Translations under genes and position numbers: made by a program | The notes under the pieces: generated by a model | Databases searched by the model: none | What the model was told of the DNA's origin: nothing | Seen by the model: only the letters and a program-made list of their open reading frames with translations | Shown here: positions 1-7,442 of the stretch, one piece after another | How the letters are laid out: each line of letters opens with the position of its first letter | How positions within the stretch are numbered: the stretch's first letter is position 1 | From: Bacillus sp. FJAT-29790 | Lineage (GTDB): Bacteria; Bacillota; Bacilli; Bacillales; Cytobacillaceae | Length of the DNA stretch: 33,015 bases | Reading direction: 5' to 3' | Assembly (NCBI RefSeq): GCF_019039215.1 | Contig: NZ_JAHNZZ010000006.1 | Span: forward strand, 38,171-71,185

Positions 1-297
1 TTGAAAGATGTTCACTTTAAAGATGGAGTATTTAAGACTCATGATGGGACAGAGGTACAAATGAAAATCGAAGACGGCACACCACTGTACTCCACAGACG
101 GCGGCGAAACTTGGAGTGAAACCCGCCCGGAAGGTTTGCAGGAATTTCCGGAAAAAGGTAGAAAATTTCTAATGAAGCATGGGGAAGCGTTATCGGATGG
201 AAATGGTGTCTTAGTGAAGGTAGAAGATGGAGTAAAATATTTCTCAACAGATGGCGGGGAAGCTTGGAGCAATATGAATCCAACGGTTGATGCATAA
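1..297 (+). CDS. Small hypothetical protein with two Asp-box-like repeats (possibly 5'-truncated)
   Basis: The frame is open from the first base, a TTG, to a TAA at 295-297 and encodes up to 98 residues. No upstream sequence is available, so the TTG may be the start or an internal codon. Two repeats are visible, each with the core (Y/F)STDGGE(T/A)WS, at about residues 30-39 and 81-90. S-x-D-x-G-x-x-W is the Asp-box (BNR) signature of beta-propeller loops, but two copies are too few for a propeller, so this is a small repeat protein or a fragment. No signal peptide or membrane segment is seen. It is followed by a weak hairpin terminator, so it is probably transcribed separately from the two-component genes. 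The function is unknown. Confidence 0.6.
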   Translation: MKDVHFKDGVFKTHDGTEVQMKIEDGTPLYSTDGGETWSETRPEGLQEFPEKGRKFLMKHGEALSDGNGVLVKVEDGVKYFSTDGGEAWSNMNPTVDA

Positions 298-325
298 AAA
301 AAGAACCAAAATTTTATTGAGCATA

Positions 326-360
326 GGGGGCTGTTATTGGCTCCCTTTCCTTTATTTTTC
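326..360 (+). terminator. Weak rho-independent terminator
   Basis: A 7-bp stem with two G-T pairs (GGGGGCT / GGCTCCC, 326-332 and 339-345) is followed by a T-rich tract. It lies 28 bp after the stop of the first gene and before the response regulator gene. Confidence 0.5.
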
Positions 361-441
361 TTCATTTAGCAGAAGACGATTTTTAGGTTTCAATCCAAAG
401 AGTCGCAAAATTGATAAAAAGAAAAGAAGGCATGCAAGCAA

Positions 442-1128
442 ATGAGAATATTAATGGTGGAAGATGAAAAATATATGGCGGAAGCAATCGCTCAAGTGTT
501 GAAAAAAAATCATTATAGCGTTGATGTGGTGTATGACGGAGAAGAGGGGCTCGACTGTGGACTTACGGGAATTTATGATATTATCATTCTAGATATTATG
601 CTTCCTAAAATGGATGGGATTAGTGTTTTAAAAGAATTACGTAAAAATAAAATCGAAACGCCGATTATCTTGTTAACGGCAAGAGGCGAAACGGAAGATA
701 AAGTGCAGGGACTAGATAGTGGTGCGGATGATTATGTAGCTAAACCTTTTCCGACGGAAGAATTATTAGCTCGTTTACGGGCATTGGGCCGCAGGAAATT
801 GAAACTCGTCAATGACGGAATTTTGCAATATGGAGACATTACATTCAATCCCCACACGCTAAGCCTTGAATGTAATAATAAGGAACTCAAATTAACATTA
901 AAGGAAAGTCAACTTCTAGAATTGTTGCTCATTAGAAAAGAGAATATTAGCTCAAAAGATCGAATCATTGAAAAAATTTGGGGCTATGATACAGAAGCAG
1001 AAGCGAATCATGTAGAAGTGTATATTTCGTTTCTACGAAAAAAATTGAATTATTTACATTCAAACGTCATGATTCAAACGAAACGAGGTGTTGGCTATGT
1101 GTTAAAAATGGCGAAGGATGTGAAATGA
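442..1128 (+). CDS. OmpR/PhoB-family response regulator
   Basis: A 228-residue DNA-binding response regulator of normal family length. The receiver domain (about 1-115) has the acidic pocket VEDE at 6-9, the phospho-acceptor D51 in the strand IIILDIMLP, T79 and K101 in YVAKPF. A winged-helix effector domain (about 125-225) follows, ending in the typical RGVGYVL hairpin. The ATG at 442 is preceded by an AAGAAGG-like ribosome site. The kinase gene begins 1 bp after this stop, so the two are an operon and cognate partners. Targets are not evident from the sequence; no ABC exporter or other obvious output gene follows. Confidence 0.93.
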   Translation: MRILMVEDEKYMAEAIAQVLKKNHYSVDVVYDGEEGLDCGLTGIYDIIILDIMLPKMDGISVLKELRKNKIETPIILLTARGETEDKVQGLDSGADDYVAKPFPTEELLARLRALGRRKLKLVNDGILQYGDITFNPHTLSLECNNKELKLTLKESQLLELLLIRKENISSKDRIIEKIWGYDTEAEANHVEVYISFLRKKLNYLHSNVMIQTKRGVGYVLKMAKDVK

Positions 1129-1129
1129 G

Positions 1130-2434
1130 ATGTTTACAACATTACGAAATCGGTTTCTTCTGTTAAATATGTCCATGATTTCGTTGTTAATGATCGCTGC
1201 TTTTACATTTATTTACGTATCTACATACAACAAAATTCAAATCGAAAATGAATCGAAACTGCAATCTATTTCTTCAAGACCTGGTGGTGTATCTTTAAGT
1301 TTACCCGATCCTAAAGGACATCATACAATCCGACAGGAAAAACTTATTATGGGAATTCCAGCAGAATATTCCCTGTCTTTTACTATACTTGTGAATCCAC
1401 TAGGGAACGTTTTAAGAATCGTTTCTTATATTGATATGACAGAAGACACGTATATAAAGGCTGCTGAACTTGCTTGGCAAAATAAAAAAAATCATGCGGT
1501 CATTAAGCTAGAGGGCAAGCAATGGCTTTATAAAATTACACCGTTAACGGGTTCTTTTATTATTCGTGAAAATGGCCAAAAAACGATTATTAATACACCG
1601 GGAACGAATTATCAAATGGCTTTTTTAGATGTAACCGATTCAGCTAAAACGCTTTCGGAATTATTGATGACTTTTTTAGTTGTTGGGATCGGTATGCTTT
1701 TTATTATTTTCGCCATATGCCTTTATTTTGCCAATCGGGCAATCAAACCAATTGCAGAAGCTTGGGATAAACAAAAACAATTTATAGCTGATGCATCCCA
1801 CGAATTTAAAACTCCGCTTGCGATTATTAATGCGAATGCAGATGTACTAATAGAACATCAAGAGGATAAGATTAAACATCAACGAAAATGGTTGAAGTAT
1901 ATTAAAATTGAAACCGATCGAATGGGAAAGCTGGTCAATCATCTTTTAGAATTAGCAAAAACGGAGGATACCAGTTTAAAAATTGAAGCAACTCCTTTTA
2001 ATATGAGTGATGTCGTTAACGATGTCATCGTCATGATGGAAGCGGTGGCATTTGAAAAAGGAATTACGCTCGCCCATTCCGTTGAATCGAATATGATATA
2101 CAAAGGCGATTCGGAAAAATGGAAACAAGTAATAATGATCTTACTTGATAATGCAATTAAGTATACGGATGAACAACATCATATTGATATCGTTTTAAAA
2201 AAATCGAAAAATCGAACCCTGTTTTCCATACGAAATAGCGGCAAAGGAATACCAAAAGAAATGTTGGCCAAAGTATTTGATCGTTTTTATCGGTCTGACC
2301 CTGCGAGGACTCAGGATTCCGGAGGCTATGGTCTAGGATTGCCCATTGCAAAAGCCATTGTTGAAAGAATGGGCGGCAAAATTTACGCGGAAAGCATTGA
2401 ACATGAAAGTACTACGTTTACGATCATTTTCTAA
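1130..2434 (+). CDS. Membrane sensor histidine kinase, partner of the upstream regulator
   Basis: A 434-residue kinase. A first membrane segment (about 7-30) and a second (about 178-200) enclose an extracytoplasmic sensor of roughly 145 residues that I cannot assign to a named family. The dimerisation box is SHEFKTPL with phospho-acceptor H224. The catalytic domain shows the N box (LLDNAIKYT), G1 (NSGKGIP), F box (FDRFYRSD) and G2 (GYGLGLPIAK). The ATG is 1 bp after the regulator stop. No HAMP domain is obvious; the second membrane helix runs almost directly into the dimerisation helix. The signal sensed is unknown. Confidence 0.93.
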   Translation: MFTTLRNRFLLLNMSMISLLMIAAFTFIYVSTYNKIQIENESKLQSISSRPGGVSLSLPDPKGHHTIRQEKLIMGIPAEYSLSFTILVNPLGNVLRIVSYIDMTEDTYIKAAELAWQNKKNHAVIKLEGKQWLYKITPLTGSFIIRENGQKTIINTPGTNYQMAFLDVTDSAKTLSELLMTFLVVGIGMLFIIFAICLYFANRAIKPIAEAWDKQKQFIADASHEFKTPLAIINANADVLIEHQEDKIKHQRKWLKYIKIETDRMGKLVNHLLELAKTEDTSLKIEATPFNMSDVVNDVIVMMEAVAFEKGITLAHSVESNMIYKGDSEKWKQVIMILLDNAIKYTDEQHHIDIVLKKSKNRTLFSIRNSGKGIPKEMLAKVFDRFYRSDPARTQDSGGYGLGLPIAKAIVERMGGKIYAESIEHESTTFTIIF

Positions 2435-2470
2435 TAAGTAAAAAGAAATCAATTGATAGGGTTACCAAAT

Positions 2471-2518
2471 AAAAGGGAGCTCCTCATTAGTCTTAGACTT
2501 TTGAGAAGCTTCTTTTTT
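2471..2518 (+). terminator. Hairpin terminator after the two-component operon
   Basis: Arms AAAAGGGAGCTCCTCA and TGAGAAGCTTCTTTT pair with a few wobbles around an 11-13 nt loop and are followed by TTTTTTCC. It lies about 40 bp after the kinase stop. Confidence 0.6.
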
Positions 2519-2523
2519 CCTTG

Positions 2524-2750
2524 GGCTGTTTTCGTAAAGTTTGTTGCTTTAATAATGCGATTTTTATTTAATAATCTGAGTTGATTGGAGCGGAGGGCAC
2601 TTGACTCCTGCGGGAATAGAGGAAACGGGAGACCCCACAGGCGGTAACGCCGAGGAGGCTCCCGTCCCTCCACGCGGAAAGCAAGTGCCCGTAGCGGAAA
2701 TCAACGGATAAACTTTGTAGGTTAAAACAACAATATACGCGAAAACAGCC
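2524..2750 (+). repeat. MITE-like dispersed repeat, copy 1 (227 bp, terminal inverted repeats)
   Basis: The element is bounded by perfect 11-bp inverted repeats, GGCTGTTTTCG at 2524-2534 and CGAAAACAGCC at 2740-2750. The core (about 2580-2705) is GC-rich, unlike the AT-rich surroundings, and contains the arms GCGGAGGGCACTTG and CAAGTGCCCGTAGC, so the transcript would fold into a long hairpin. A second copy in opposite orientation is at 24714-24936. TTTCCTT occurs 1 bp before the left end (2516-2522) and directly after the right end (2751-2757), a possible target-site duplication. It carries no credible gene. I recall similar sequences as abundant in Bacillaceae genomes. Confidence 0.85.
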
Positions 2751-2838
2751 TTTCCTTTTAATAAAATGTTGTTTGATTACTTTTATATATAAAAATTCAC
2801 CTTTTTAATATCGAAATTAAAATATTTAACTTTATATG

Positions 2839-2867
2839 TTTACAATTTTAAAATTATTAATTATGAT
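2839..2867 (+). promoter_or_regulatory. Sigma-A-type promoter of the DUF2089 cassette
   Basis: TTTACA at 2839-2844 and TATGAT at 2862-2867 are separated by exactly 17 bp in an AT-rich stretch. The first start codon is 29 bp beyond the -10 box. Confidence 0.65.
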
Positions 2868-2895
2868 ATAAATAACATAAATAAGGGGGAGGGCT

Positions 2896-3258
2896 ATGAT
2901 TTACCCGGTAATTACAACTTGTCCGGTGTGCAGCGATACATTGAAAATTACAAAATTGCAATGCACACATTGTCATACAACGATTGAAAACGAATTTGAA
3001 CTATCGAAACTTGCTTCTCTCACTAAAGAGCAGCACTACTTCATAGAAATATTCCTTAAAAGCCGCGGAAATATAAAGGAAGTGGAAAAAGAGTTAGGCA
3101 TTTCTTATCCAACTGTACGCGGAAAATTAAATGACATCATCGCTGCTCTAGGGTATACAGAAAAGAAGAACGAAACAGAAGAGAGAAAAGTCATCTCCAT
3201 GCTTGAAAAGGGTGAAATTACTCCGGAGGAAGCAATAAAAATCTTAAAGGATGAGTAA
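2896..3258 (+). CDS. DUF2089 family zinc-ribbon/HTH protein
   Basis: A 120-residue cytoplasmic protein. The N-terminal zinc ribbon has two CxxC pairs (CPVC at 9-12 and CTHC at 23-26). A helix-turn-helix of DUF2089 type follows (about 40-85), with the characteristic string GISYPTVRGKL. The last 25 residues (EKGEITPEEAIKILK) form a short SHOCT-like helical segment resembling the start of the next protein. The ATG is preceded by a very strong GGGGGAGGG site. It is the first gene of a tight three-gene cassette and probably its regulator. The DNA target is unknown. Confidence 0.85.
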   Translation: MIYPVITTCPVCSDTLKITKLQCTHCHTTIENEFELSKLASLTKEQHYFIEIFLKSRGNIKEVEKELGISYPTVRGKLNDIIAALGYTEKKNETEERKVISMLEKGEITPEEAIKILKDE

Positions 3259-3272
3259 AGGGGGACTTTGTT

Positions 3273-3668
3273 TTGAAGGAAGATATTTCGAAAATATTGA
3301 CTATGGTTCAAGAAGGGAAGTTGGGCTCGGAAAAGGCAACCGAACTGATCCATGTATTGAAAGAAAAAGAGGCAGCAGCTATACCGACGGCTAAGCAAAC
3401 GGACTATTTGGATAGAATGTTGAGAATTCGCGTTTCATCTGAGAAAGGCGATAATGTGAATGTTAATCTGCCACTACGATTAATCAAAGTAGCGTTAAAA
3501 ACAGGACTAAGTATCGCTTCAGCCATTCCGGAATCCGCTAAGTATGTAAAGGATATTAACACCATAGATGTTGACCTGATTTTAGAAGCGATTGAAAAAG
3601 AATTATCTGGACAAATCGTTGATGTTACAAGTGCAAACGGTGATAAAGTGTTAGTTGTAATTGAGTGA
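3273..3668 (+). CDS. SHOCT-like domain protein (YvlB-type N terminus)
   Basis: A 131-residue protein starting at a TTG with AAAGGGGGA 7-8 bp upstream; no better start is in frame. Residues 5-30 (ISKILTMVQEGKLGSEKATELI) form the SHOCT-like/YvlB helical hairpin. The rest (about 45-131) alternates short strands and helices: a VNLPLRLIKVALKTG segment, then SIASAIPE, then ID...LILEAIEKELSG.IVDV.S..GDKVLVVIE. That pattern recurs in the next protein, so the two are likely duplicates. It lies 14 bp after the DUF2089 gene and overlaps the next by 4 bp. No biochemical role is known to me. Confidence 0.8.
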   Translation: MKEDISKILTMVQEGKLGSEKATELIHVLKEKEAAAIPTAKQTDYLDRMLRIRVSSEKGDNVNVNLPLRLIKVALKTGLSIASAIPESAKYVKDINTIDVDLILEAIEKELSGQIVDVTSANGDKVLVVIE

Positions 3669-3961
3669 GCCTGATGATCAAAGTGAAGGTCAAACTAAAA
3701 TATCATAAGCAAATAACAGTTCCGGTACCGTATTTTCTATTGCGGACAGGGGTCTATGTCATATCTTCACGAATGATATGGTCATTCATTCATCGAATGA
3801 TCGAAAAATCCAATATGGACGTTAAAGAAAAGGCTTGGATTCCTACATCTATTGATCGTAAAGATATTAGGGCATTGCTTAAAGCTGTAAAGCAATATAG
3901 AGGGCTGACGATAGTAGAAGTTCAAGATAAAGAAGGTACTGAAATTGTTGTTAAGCTATAG
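3665..3961 (+). CDS. Small hypothetical protein, paralogue of the C-terminal part of its neighbour
   Basis: A 98-residue protein. The chosen GTG start at 3665 overlaps the preceding stop in a GTGA arrangement typical of translational coupling; an ATG at 3674 is the alternative and would remove three residues. The pattern VPVPYFLLRTGVYVIS ... ID.KDIRALLKAVKQY.GLTIVEVQDKEGTEIVVKL matches the pattern of the upstream protein's C-terminal region, so it seems to have arisen by duplication of that domain without the SHOCT-like hairpin. It has no signal peptide. Function unknown; last gene of the DUF2089 cassette. Confidence 0.78.
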   Translation: MSLMIKVKVKLKYHKQITVPVPYFLLRTGVYVISSRMIWSFIHRMIEKSNMDVKEKAWIPTSIDRKDIRALLKAVKQYRGLTIVEVQDKEGTEIVVKL

Positions 3962-4073
3962 AGCTAAATTGTTAGTCTAGGCGAATTGGCTATTTAAAAA
4001 TGGGGCTGCCAAGAAAGCGGGATTTAACTGGTATGCTGGATATCCCCTTTTTCTACTAAAAAAATAGTTCAGA

Positions 4074-4118
4074 AGAAGGTCTTTCATTAGTTTAATAAAC
4101 TAGTGGAAGGTCTTTTTT
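4074..4118 (+). terminator. Strong hairpin terminator of the DUF2089 cassette
   Basis: A 21-bp stem with several G-T wobbles (arms 4074-4094 and 4096-4116) ends in a T tract. It starts about 110 bp after the last stop. On the other strand the wobbles become mismatches, so it acts mainly on plus-strand transcripts. Confidence 0.75.
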
Positions 4119-4132
4119 CATTTTAGCTGAGT

Positions 4133-4163
4133 TAAAAAGCGTCCCCACTTATTGTAGGAACGC
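4133..4163 (-). terminator. Terminator of the BlaI/BlaR1-like operon
   Basis: On the minus strand the arms GCGTTCC and GGGACGC (4157-4163 and 4139-4145) pair around an 11-nt loop and are followed by TTTTTAA. It lies 26 bp beyond the BlaR1-like stop. Confidence 0.65.
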
Positions 4164-4188
4164 ACCCGATCATTCAATAAAAACACTA

Positions 4189-6021
4189 TCAATATATATT
4201 CCCAAATTCATCACAGTCGAATTCAATTGTAAAAGCTTTTTCGGTTGTTAGGCCATTATAATCGAAAATTCCTTCAATGTAGATGCGATATGTTCGTCCT
4301 CCGTCTAGTATTGTAGCTTTCTGAAATGTTTGCTCCCACTTAGCGCCACGGTTAACCAGACTGCCAGCCAATTTTGTCGAAATTGCATCCACGTTGCTGA
4401 ATAACTGACGGCCCTTATCCTCAGCGAGCTGTGTATCAAATATTGCTGTGACTTCAATTTTAATTACTATATCAGGAATATATAGATACCTGGCTTTAGT
4501 TGTTTCGCCATTTGGATTGGTTACAGCAGGCTTTAAATCAGTAGACACGGCGGCAAGTGTTTCTCGTTCCGTTGCTAAAAACGCTTCCACTCCTGCTTGA
4601 ATCCTTTTTTCGAATGCTTGCGGTTCCTGCCAATCTGATTCTTTAAAATCTTCGATCGGCACTAATTCAGTCGATAGACCGCTTTTTTTATCTATTGCTT
4701 TCTCGATAATTTCTGCATACTGCTTGTAATACTCTTCTTTTTGTTCTTGAGTCAATTCTAAAGAAGCTGCCGATGCCACTTCACCTTTATCAGTATCAGA
4801 TAAAGGCTCAACTACTACTTTGTGTCCTTCTGTTTCCGCTTTTTTGGTTTTTGATACTGTTACCTTTTCTGCCGTTTGTTCTTTTTGTTTTTCATTTGAT
4901 CTATCTGCCTGTGCATTTGGTAAGGATAGCAATGAAATAGCAACTACAGCAATGAGGCCAATTGCAGACCAACGATACGATTTCTCTTGGAATTTTTTAA
5001 TCATAAGAATTCTCCTCTTTAATGTCTTTTTATTTCTACTGAGATTCGCCAAACTGGGTAGTTGGAAATGATTTGAGTAGTATTCTAAGAGGCTAATAAT
5101 CGTATGACCATATGAAATTTGTTCCTTTTCATCCAGAAACGTTAGAGCAAATGCATCACATGCAAGTTCCTGATCCTCCCGCATACGAGAGTAGGCATAC
5201 CAGAGTATCGGGTTAAACCAGTTTAAGATTAGTAAACTATGCATTAGCCAATTTAGAGCAACATCCCTTCGTTTAATGTGGGCTAATTCATGATAAAAAA
5301 TATGTTGAAGCTGCTGCTCAGTGAGCTGACTGATATACGCACTTGAAAGTAATATTCTTGGACGAAAGCATCCATGAACTTTTGGACTCGATATTTCCCC
5401 AGTTAGGAGCAGAGGGATATCCATCTGAACTGACATAGATTTTTTACAGGTCTCAAAAATTTTAGCAATCCTTCTATCCGTCATAACTGGTTGTCGCTTT
5501 ATGTAGCGGTATAATCGTCTATTTACAAGATAGGTTGCGAAGCCAAATACAATAACGCCCGCTAACCAAATGTAAAAAGCAAAAGTATGAAAGGAAATGG
5601 ATCTATTCTTTTGCTCCTCAATACGAATTGCATCTCTATTACTTCCCTTGAGTGTTTTTTGAAGCTTAACAGCTGCGTTCCTATCCTCTTCTGTGATTAT
5701 CTTTGCTTCAGAAATACCATTTGTTTCTTTCATGCGTTCGTTTTCTGAAGTAGAACCAGTTGGACCTTGAACAGAAACAGTTGTTTCATAAGCATATGAA
5801 AGGATTGAATAAATACTATAGGAACTATCTGGTGACCATGGTAGTAGTAATCTCACAATTAAAATCATCCATAATAGATAGTGCCACCTTGGGTTTAGCT
5901 TGTCTCTCAGTAAGGCTTTAACAAATATGATAAGACCTACGAGAATGCTTGCCATAATAGATGTTTCTACTACCCAGTCAAAAAAGCGAGGCAGATAAGT
6001 GTTTACAAAAATCTCGATCAT
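4189..6021 (-). CDS. BlaR1/MecR1-type M56 membrane metalloprotease with a non-canonical C-terminal domain
   Basis: A 610-residue protein close to family length. N-terminal membrane helices (about 18-38, 45-62 and 147-166) and one at about 354-375 frame a cytosolic zinc protease with HELAH at 244-248 and a downstream E..CDA motif (285-289). In the BlaR1 paradigm this protease is activated by signal binding outside and inactivates BlaI. The extracellular part after the last helix (about 376-610) starts with a charged linker. I see no penicillin-binding SxxK...SxN...KTG set in it, so it probably senses something other than a beta-lactam. The ATG has AGGAAGG upstream, and the gene starts 17 bp after the BlaI-like gene. 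Confidence 0.88.
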   Translation of the reverse strand: MIEIFVNTYLPRFFDWVVETSIMASILVGLIIFVKALLRDKLNPRWHYLLWMILIVRLLLPWSPDSSYSIYSILSYAYETTVSVQGPTGSTSENERMKETNGISEAKIITEEDRNAAVKLQKTLKGSNRDAIRIEEQKNRSISFHTFAFYIWLAGVIVFGFATYLVNRRLYRYIKRQPVMTDRRIAKIFETCKKSMSVQMDIPLLLTGEISSPKVHGCFRPRILLSSAYISQLTEQQLQHIFYHELAHIKRRDVALNWLMHSLLILNWFNPILWYAYSRMREDQELACDAFALTFLDEKEQISYGHTIISLLEYYSNHFQLPSLANLSRNKKTLKRRILMIKKFQEKSYRWSAIGLIAVVAISLLSLPNAQADRSNEKQKEQTAEKVTVSKTKKAETEGHKVVVEPLSDTDKGEVASAASLELTQEQKEEYYKQYAEIIEKAIDKKSGLSTELVPIEDFKESDWQEPQAFEKRIQAGVEAFLATERETLAAVSTDLKPAVTNPNGETTKARYLYIPDIVIKIEVTAIFDTQLAEDKGRQLFSNVDAISTKLAGSLVNRGAKWEQTFQKATILDGGRTYRIYIEGIFDYNGLTTEKAFTIEFDCDEFGNIY

Positions 6022-6038
6022 CTTTTCCTATCCTTCCT

Positions 6039-6425
6039 CTAATTTTCTTCAGCTTTCTCATCTAGAATGCGTTTGAGCTCATTAATGTCTTCTGAGGATA
6101 GTTTTTCTTCTTTTAAAAAATTTACAAGAAGAGGTTTAAATGACGCGCCACTGAAACGTTTTAGTAATGATTTTGTTTCTACTTGTAAATATCGATCTTG
6201 CGACACGATAGGATAATATTCATACATACGCCCTTTATCTTGGTGATAGGAAACAGCTTCTTTTTTTACTAATCTGTTAATAAGTGTACGAATTGTTTTC
6301 GGATTCCAATCCATTGTTGACTCCAGTTTTTCAATTACTTCATTTGCTGTTTGAGGGGATTTTGCCCAAAGAACTTTCATGATTTCCAATTCAGCTTCAG
6401 ATATTTTTGGTAACTCTTTCATCAT
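6039..6425 (-). CDS. BlaI/MecI/CopY-family repressor
   Basis: A 128-residue winged-helix repressor, the usual BlaI length. Residues 8-75 carry the typical sequence ISEAELEIMKVLWAKSP, then NPKTIRTLINRLVKKEAV as recognition and wing region; the C-terminal half forms the dimerisation domain, where BlaI proteins are cleaved. Two start codons are adjacent (6425 and 6422) behind AGGAGA. It is the first gene of an operon with the BlaR1-like protease, and a twin TACA-NN-TGTA operator lies 17-56 bp upstream of its start, so autoregulation is expected. No beta-lactamase or PBP gene is near; other target genes must lie elsewhere. Confidence 0.92.
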   Translation of the reverse strand: MMKELPKISEAELEIMKVLWAKSPQTANEVIEKLESTMDWNPKTIRTLINRLVKKEAVSYHQDKGRMYEYYPIVSQDRYLQVETKSLLKRFSGASFKPLLVNFLKEEKLSSEDINELKRILDEKAEEN

Positions 6426-6441
6426 TGATTGTCTCTCCTAT

Positions 6442-6494
6442 ATTACATTTGTAATCTTATATTAAGTATTACAAATGTAATCTCTGATTGTCAA
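6442..6494 (-). promoter_or_regulatory. Promoter and twin BlaI-type operators
   Basis: ATTACA-TT-TGTAAT (6442-6455) and ATTACA-AA-TGTAAT (6468-6481) are each perfect palindromes of the BlaI/MecI type (core TACA-NN-TGTA), with centres 26 bp apart. On the minus strand a consensus -35 box TTGACA (6489-6494) is next to the distal operator, so the operators cover the -10 region and the transcript start. Confidence 0.85.
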
Positions 6495-6513
6495 CTGTTT
6501 TTTAACATATTAA

Positions 6514-6541
6514 GTTGTTAATCAAACGTTTGATTAACAAC
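6514..6541. promoter_or_regulatory. Perfect 28-bp palindrome, probable operator
   Basis: The arms GTTGTTAATCAAAC and GTTTGATTAACAAC abut without a spacer. It lies 89 bp upstream of the BlaI-like start and 255 bp upstream of the RraA-like gene. There is no T tract, so a protein-binding site (for example a TetR-type repressor) is more likely than a terminator. The cognate regulator is not identifiable here. Confidence 0.6.
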
Positions 6542-6795
6542 AGATAATACTAAAATTTGTTCAAGCCGGCCTTGAGGATTTATTATAATCACCGTCTTTT
6601 TTGTATTGAACAAGGTATGAATTTTTACAAATTACCACTAGGAAATGAAAAATAACTAAATGGAATAGACTATTCAAATTTAGAATCGGTAACGATGAAT
6701 TATTACAATTTTTTATAGAGTTGAATACTTGGTAAGATGAATATACAAATAAAAGCACTTGAGGCTAAAAAAAACCGTAATAGAGGAGAGAAAAA

Positions 6796-7407
6796 ATGAG
6801 CATTGTAGATCAGTTCAAAGAGATTCCAACAACATGTATTTCTGATGCATTAAATGGTCTTGATAATATGGATGCAGCTATTAAACCTTTAAAGGAAGAA
6901 TACCGGGTAGCTGGTCGTGCATTAACTGTAAAAATGCCTGTTGGTGATAACCTTGTTGTATTGAAAGCAATTCGTGAAGCACAGCCTGGCGATGTACTCG
7001 TTATAGATGCAAAAGGGGATACTTACAGGGCTATTGCAGGTGATTTTATTCTCGGTATGGCGCAAACACTTGGCATTGAAGGTGTTATTGTAGATGGTGT
7101 CATTCGTGATATCATAGGTGCAAAAATGTTGAATTATCCTGTTTTTTGCAAGGGGACAACAATTGCGGCAAGCGGTAAAGCAGGTGAAGGTGCCATCAAT
7201 ATACCCATTTCCTGTGGCGGTGTAACTGTTCAACCTGGCGACATCGTAGTGGGCGATGCAGATGGTGTCGTTGTTATTCCTCGTTCAATGGAAGAGAAAA
7301 TACTAAAAATGTCGCTAGAAAAAGTCGATAAAGATCGTGAAAGAGCGGAGAAAGTATCCGGAAATAAGGAAGAAGTCATTGCATATTTAGATAAGTTTTT
7401 ATCGTGA
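6796..7407 (+). CDS. RraA-family protein (HMG/CHA aldolase or oxaloacetate decarboxylase-like)
   Basis: A 203-residue cytoplasmic protein of the RraA/class II pyruvate-aldolase fold. The family active-site string GIEGVIVDGVIRDI is at about 93-106, with the metal-site/catalytic R104-D105, and a GDA...GVVVIP segment follows. Members cleave 4-hydroxy-4-methyl- or 4-carboxy-4-hydroxy-2-oxo acids and often decarboxylate oxaloacetate; RNase E inhibition is only relevant in enterobacteria. An AGAGGAGAG site lies 7 bp before the ATG. It is a single-gene unit ending in a hairpin shared with the convergent LysR gene. Its position beside an aconitase suggests a part in di- or tricarboxylate breakdown; the exact substrate is not readable. 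Confidence 0.85.
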   Translation: MSIVDQFKEIPTTCISDALNGLDNMDAAIKPLKEEYRVAGRALTVKMPVGDNLVVLKAIREAQPGDVLVIDAKGDTYRAIAGDFILGMAQTLGIEGVIVDGVIRDIIGAKMLNYPVFCKGTTIAASGKAGEGAINIPISCGGVTVQPGDIVVGDADGVVVIPRSMEEKILKMSLEKVDKDRERAEKVSGNKEEVIAYLDKFLS

Positions 7408-7413
7408 AAGATT

Positions 7414-7442
7414 GACAGGCCTTGAAAATGCCTGTCTTTTTC
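7414..7442. terminator. Terminator between convergent RraA-like and LysR genes
   Basis: Perfect 7-bp arms GACAGGC (7414-7420) and GCCTGTC (7430-7436) are followed by TTTTTCTT on the plus strand. The stem starts 7 bp after the RraA-like stop and ends next to the LysR stop. Confidence 0.8.

Noticed and set aside
2449..2673. Open frames across both copies of the GC-rich repeat
   Set aside because: They arise from the repeat itself, appear in both copies in unrelated frames and lack ribosome sites.
6561..6758. 65-codon open frame on the minus strand
   Set aside because: AT-rich, low-complexity translation with no ribosome site or recognisable motif, in a promoter region.
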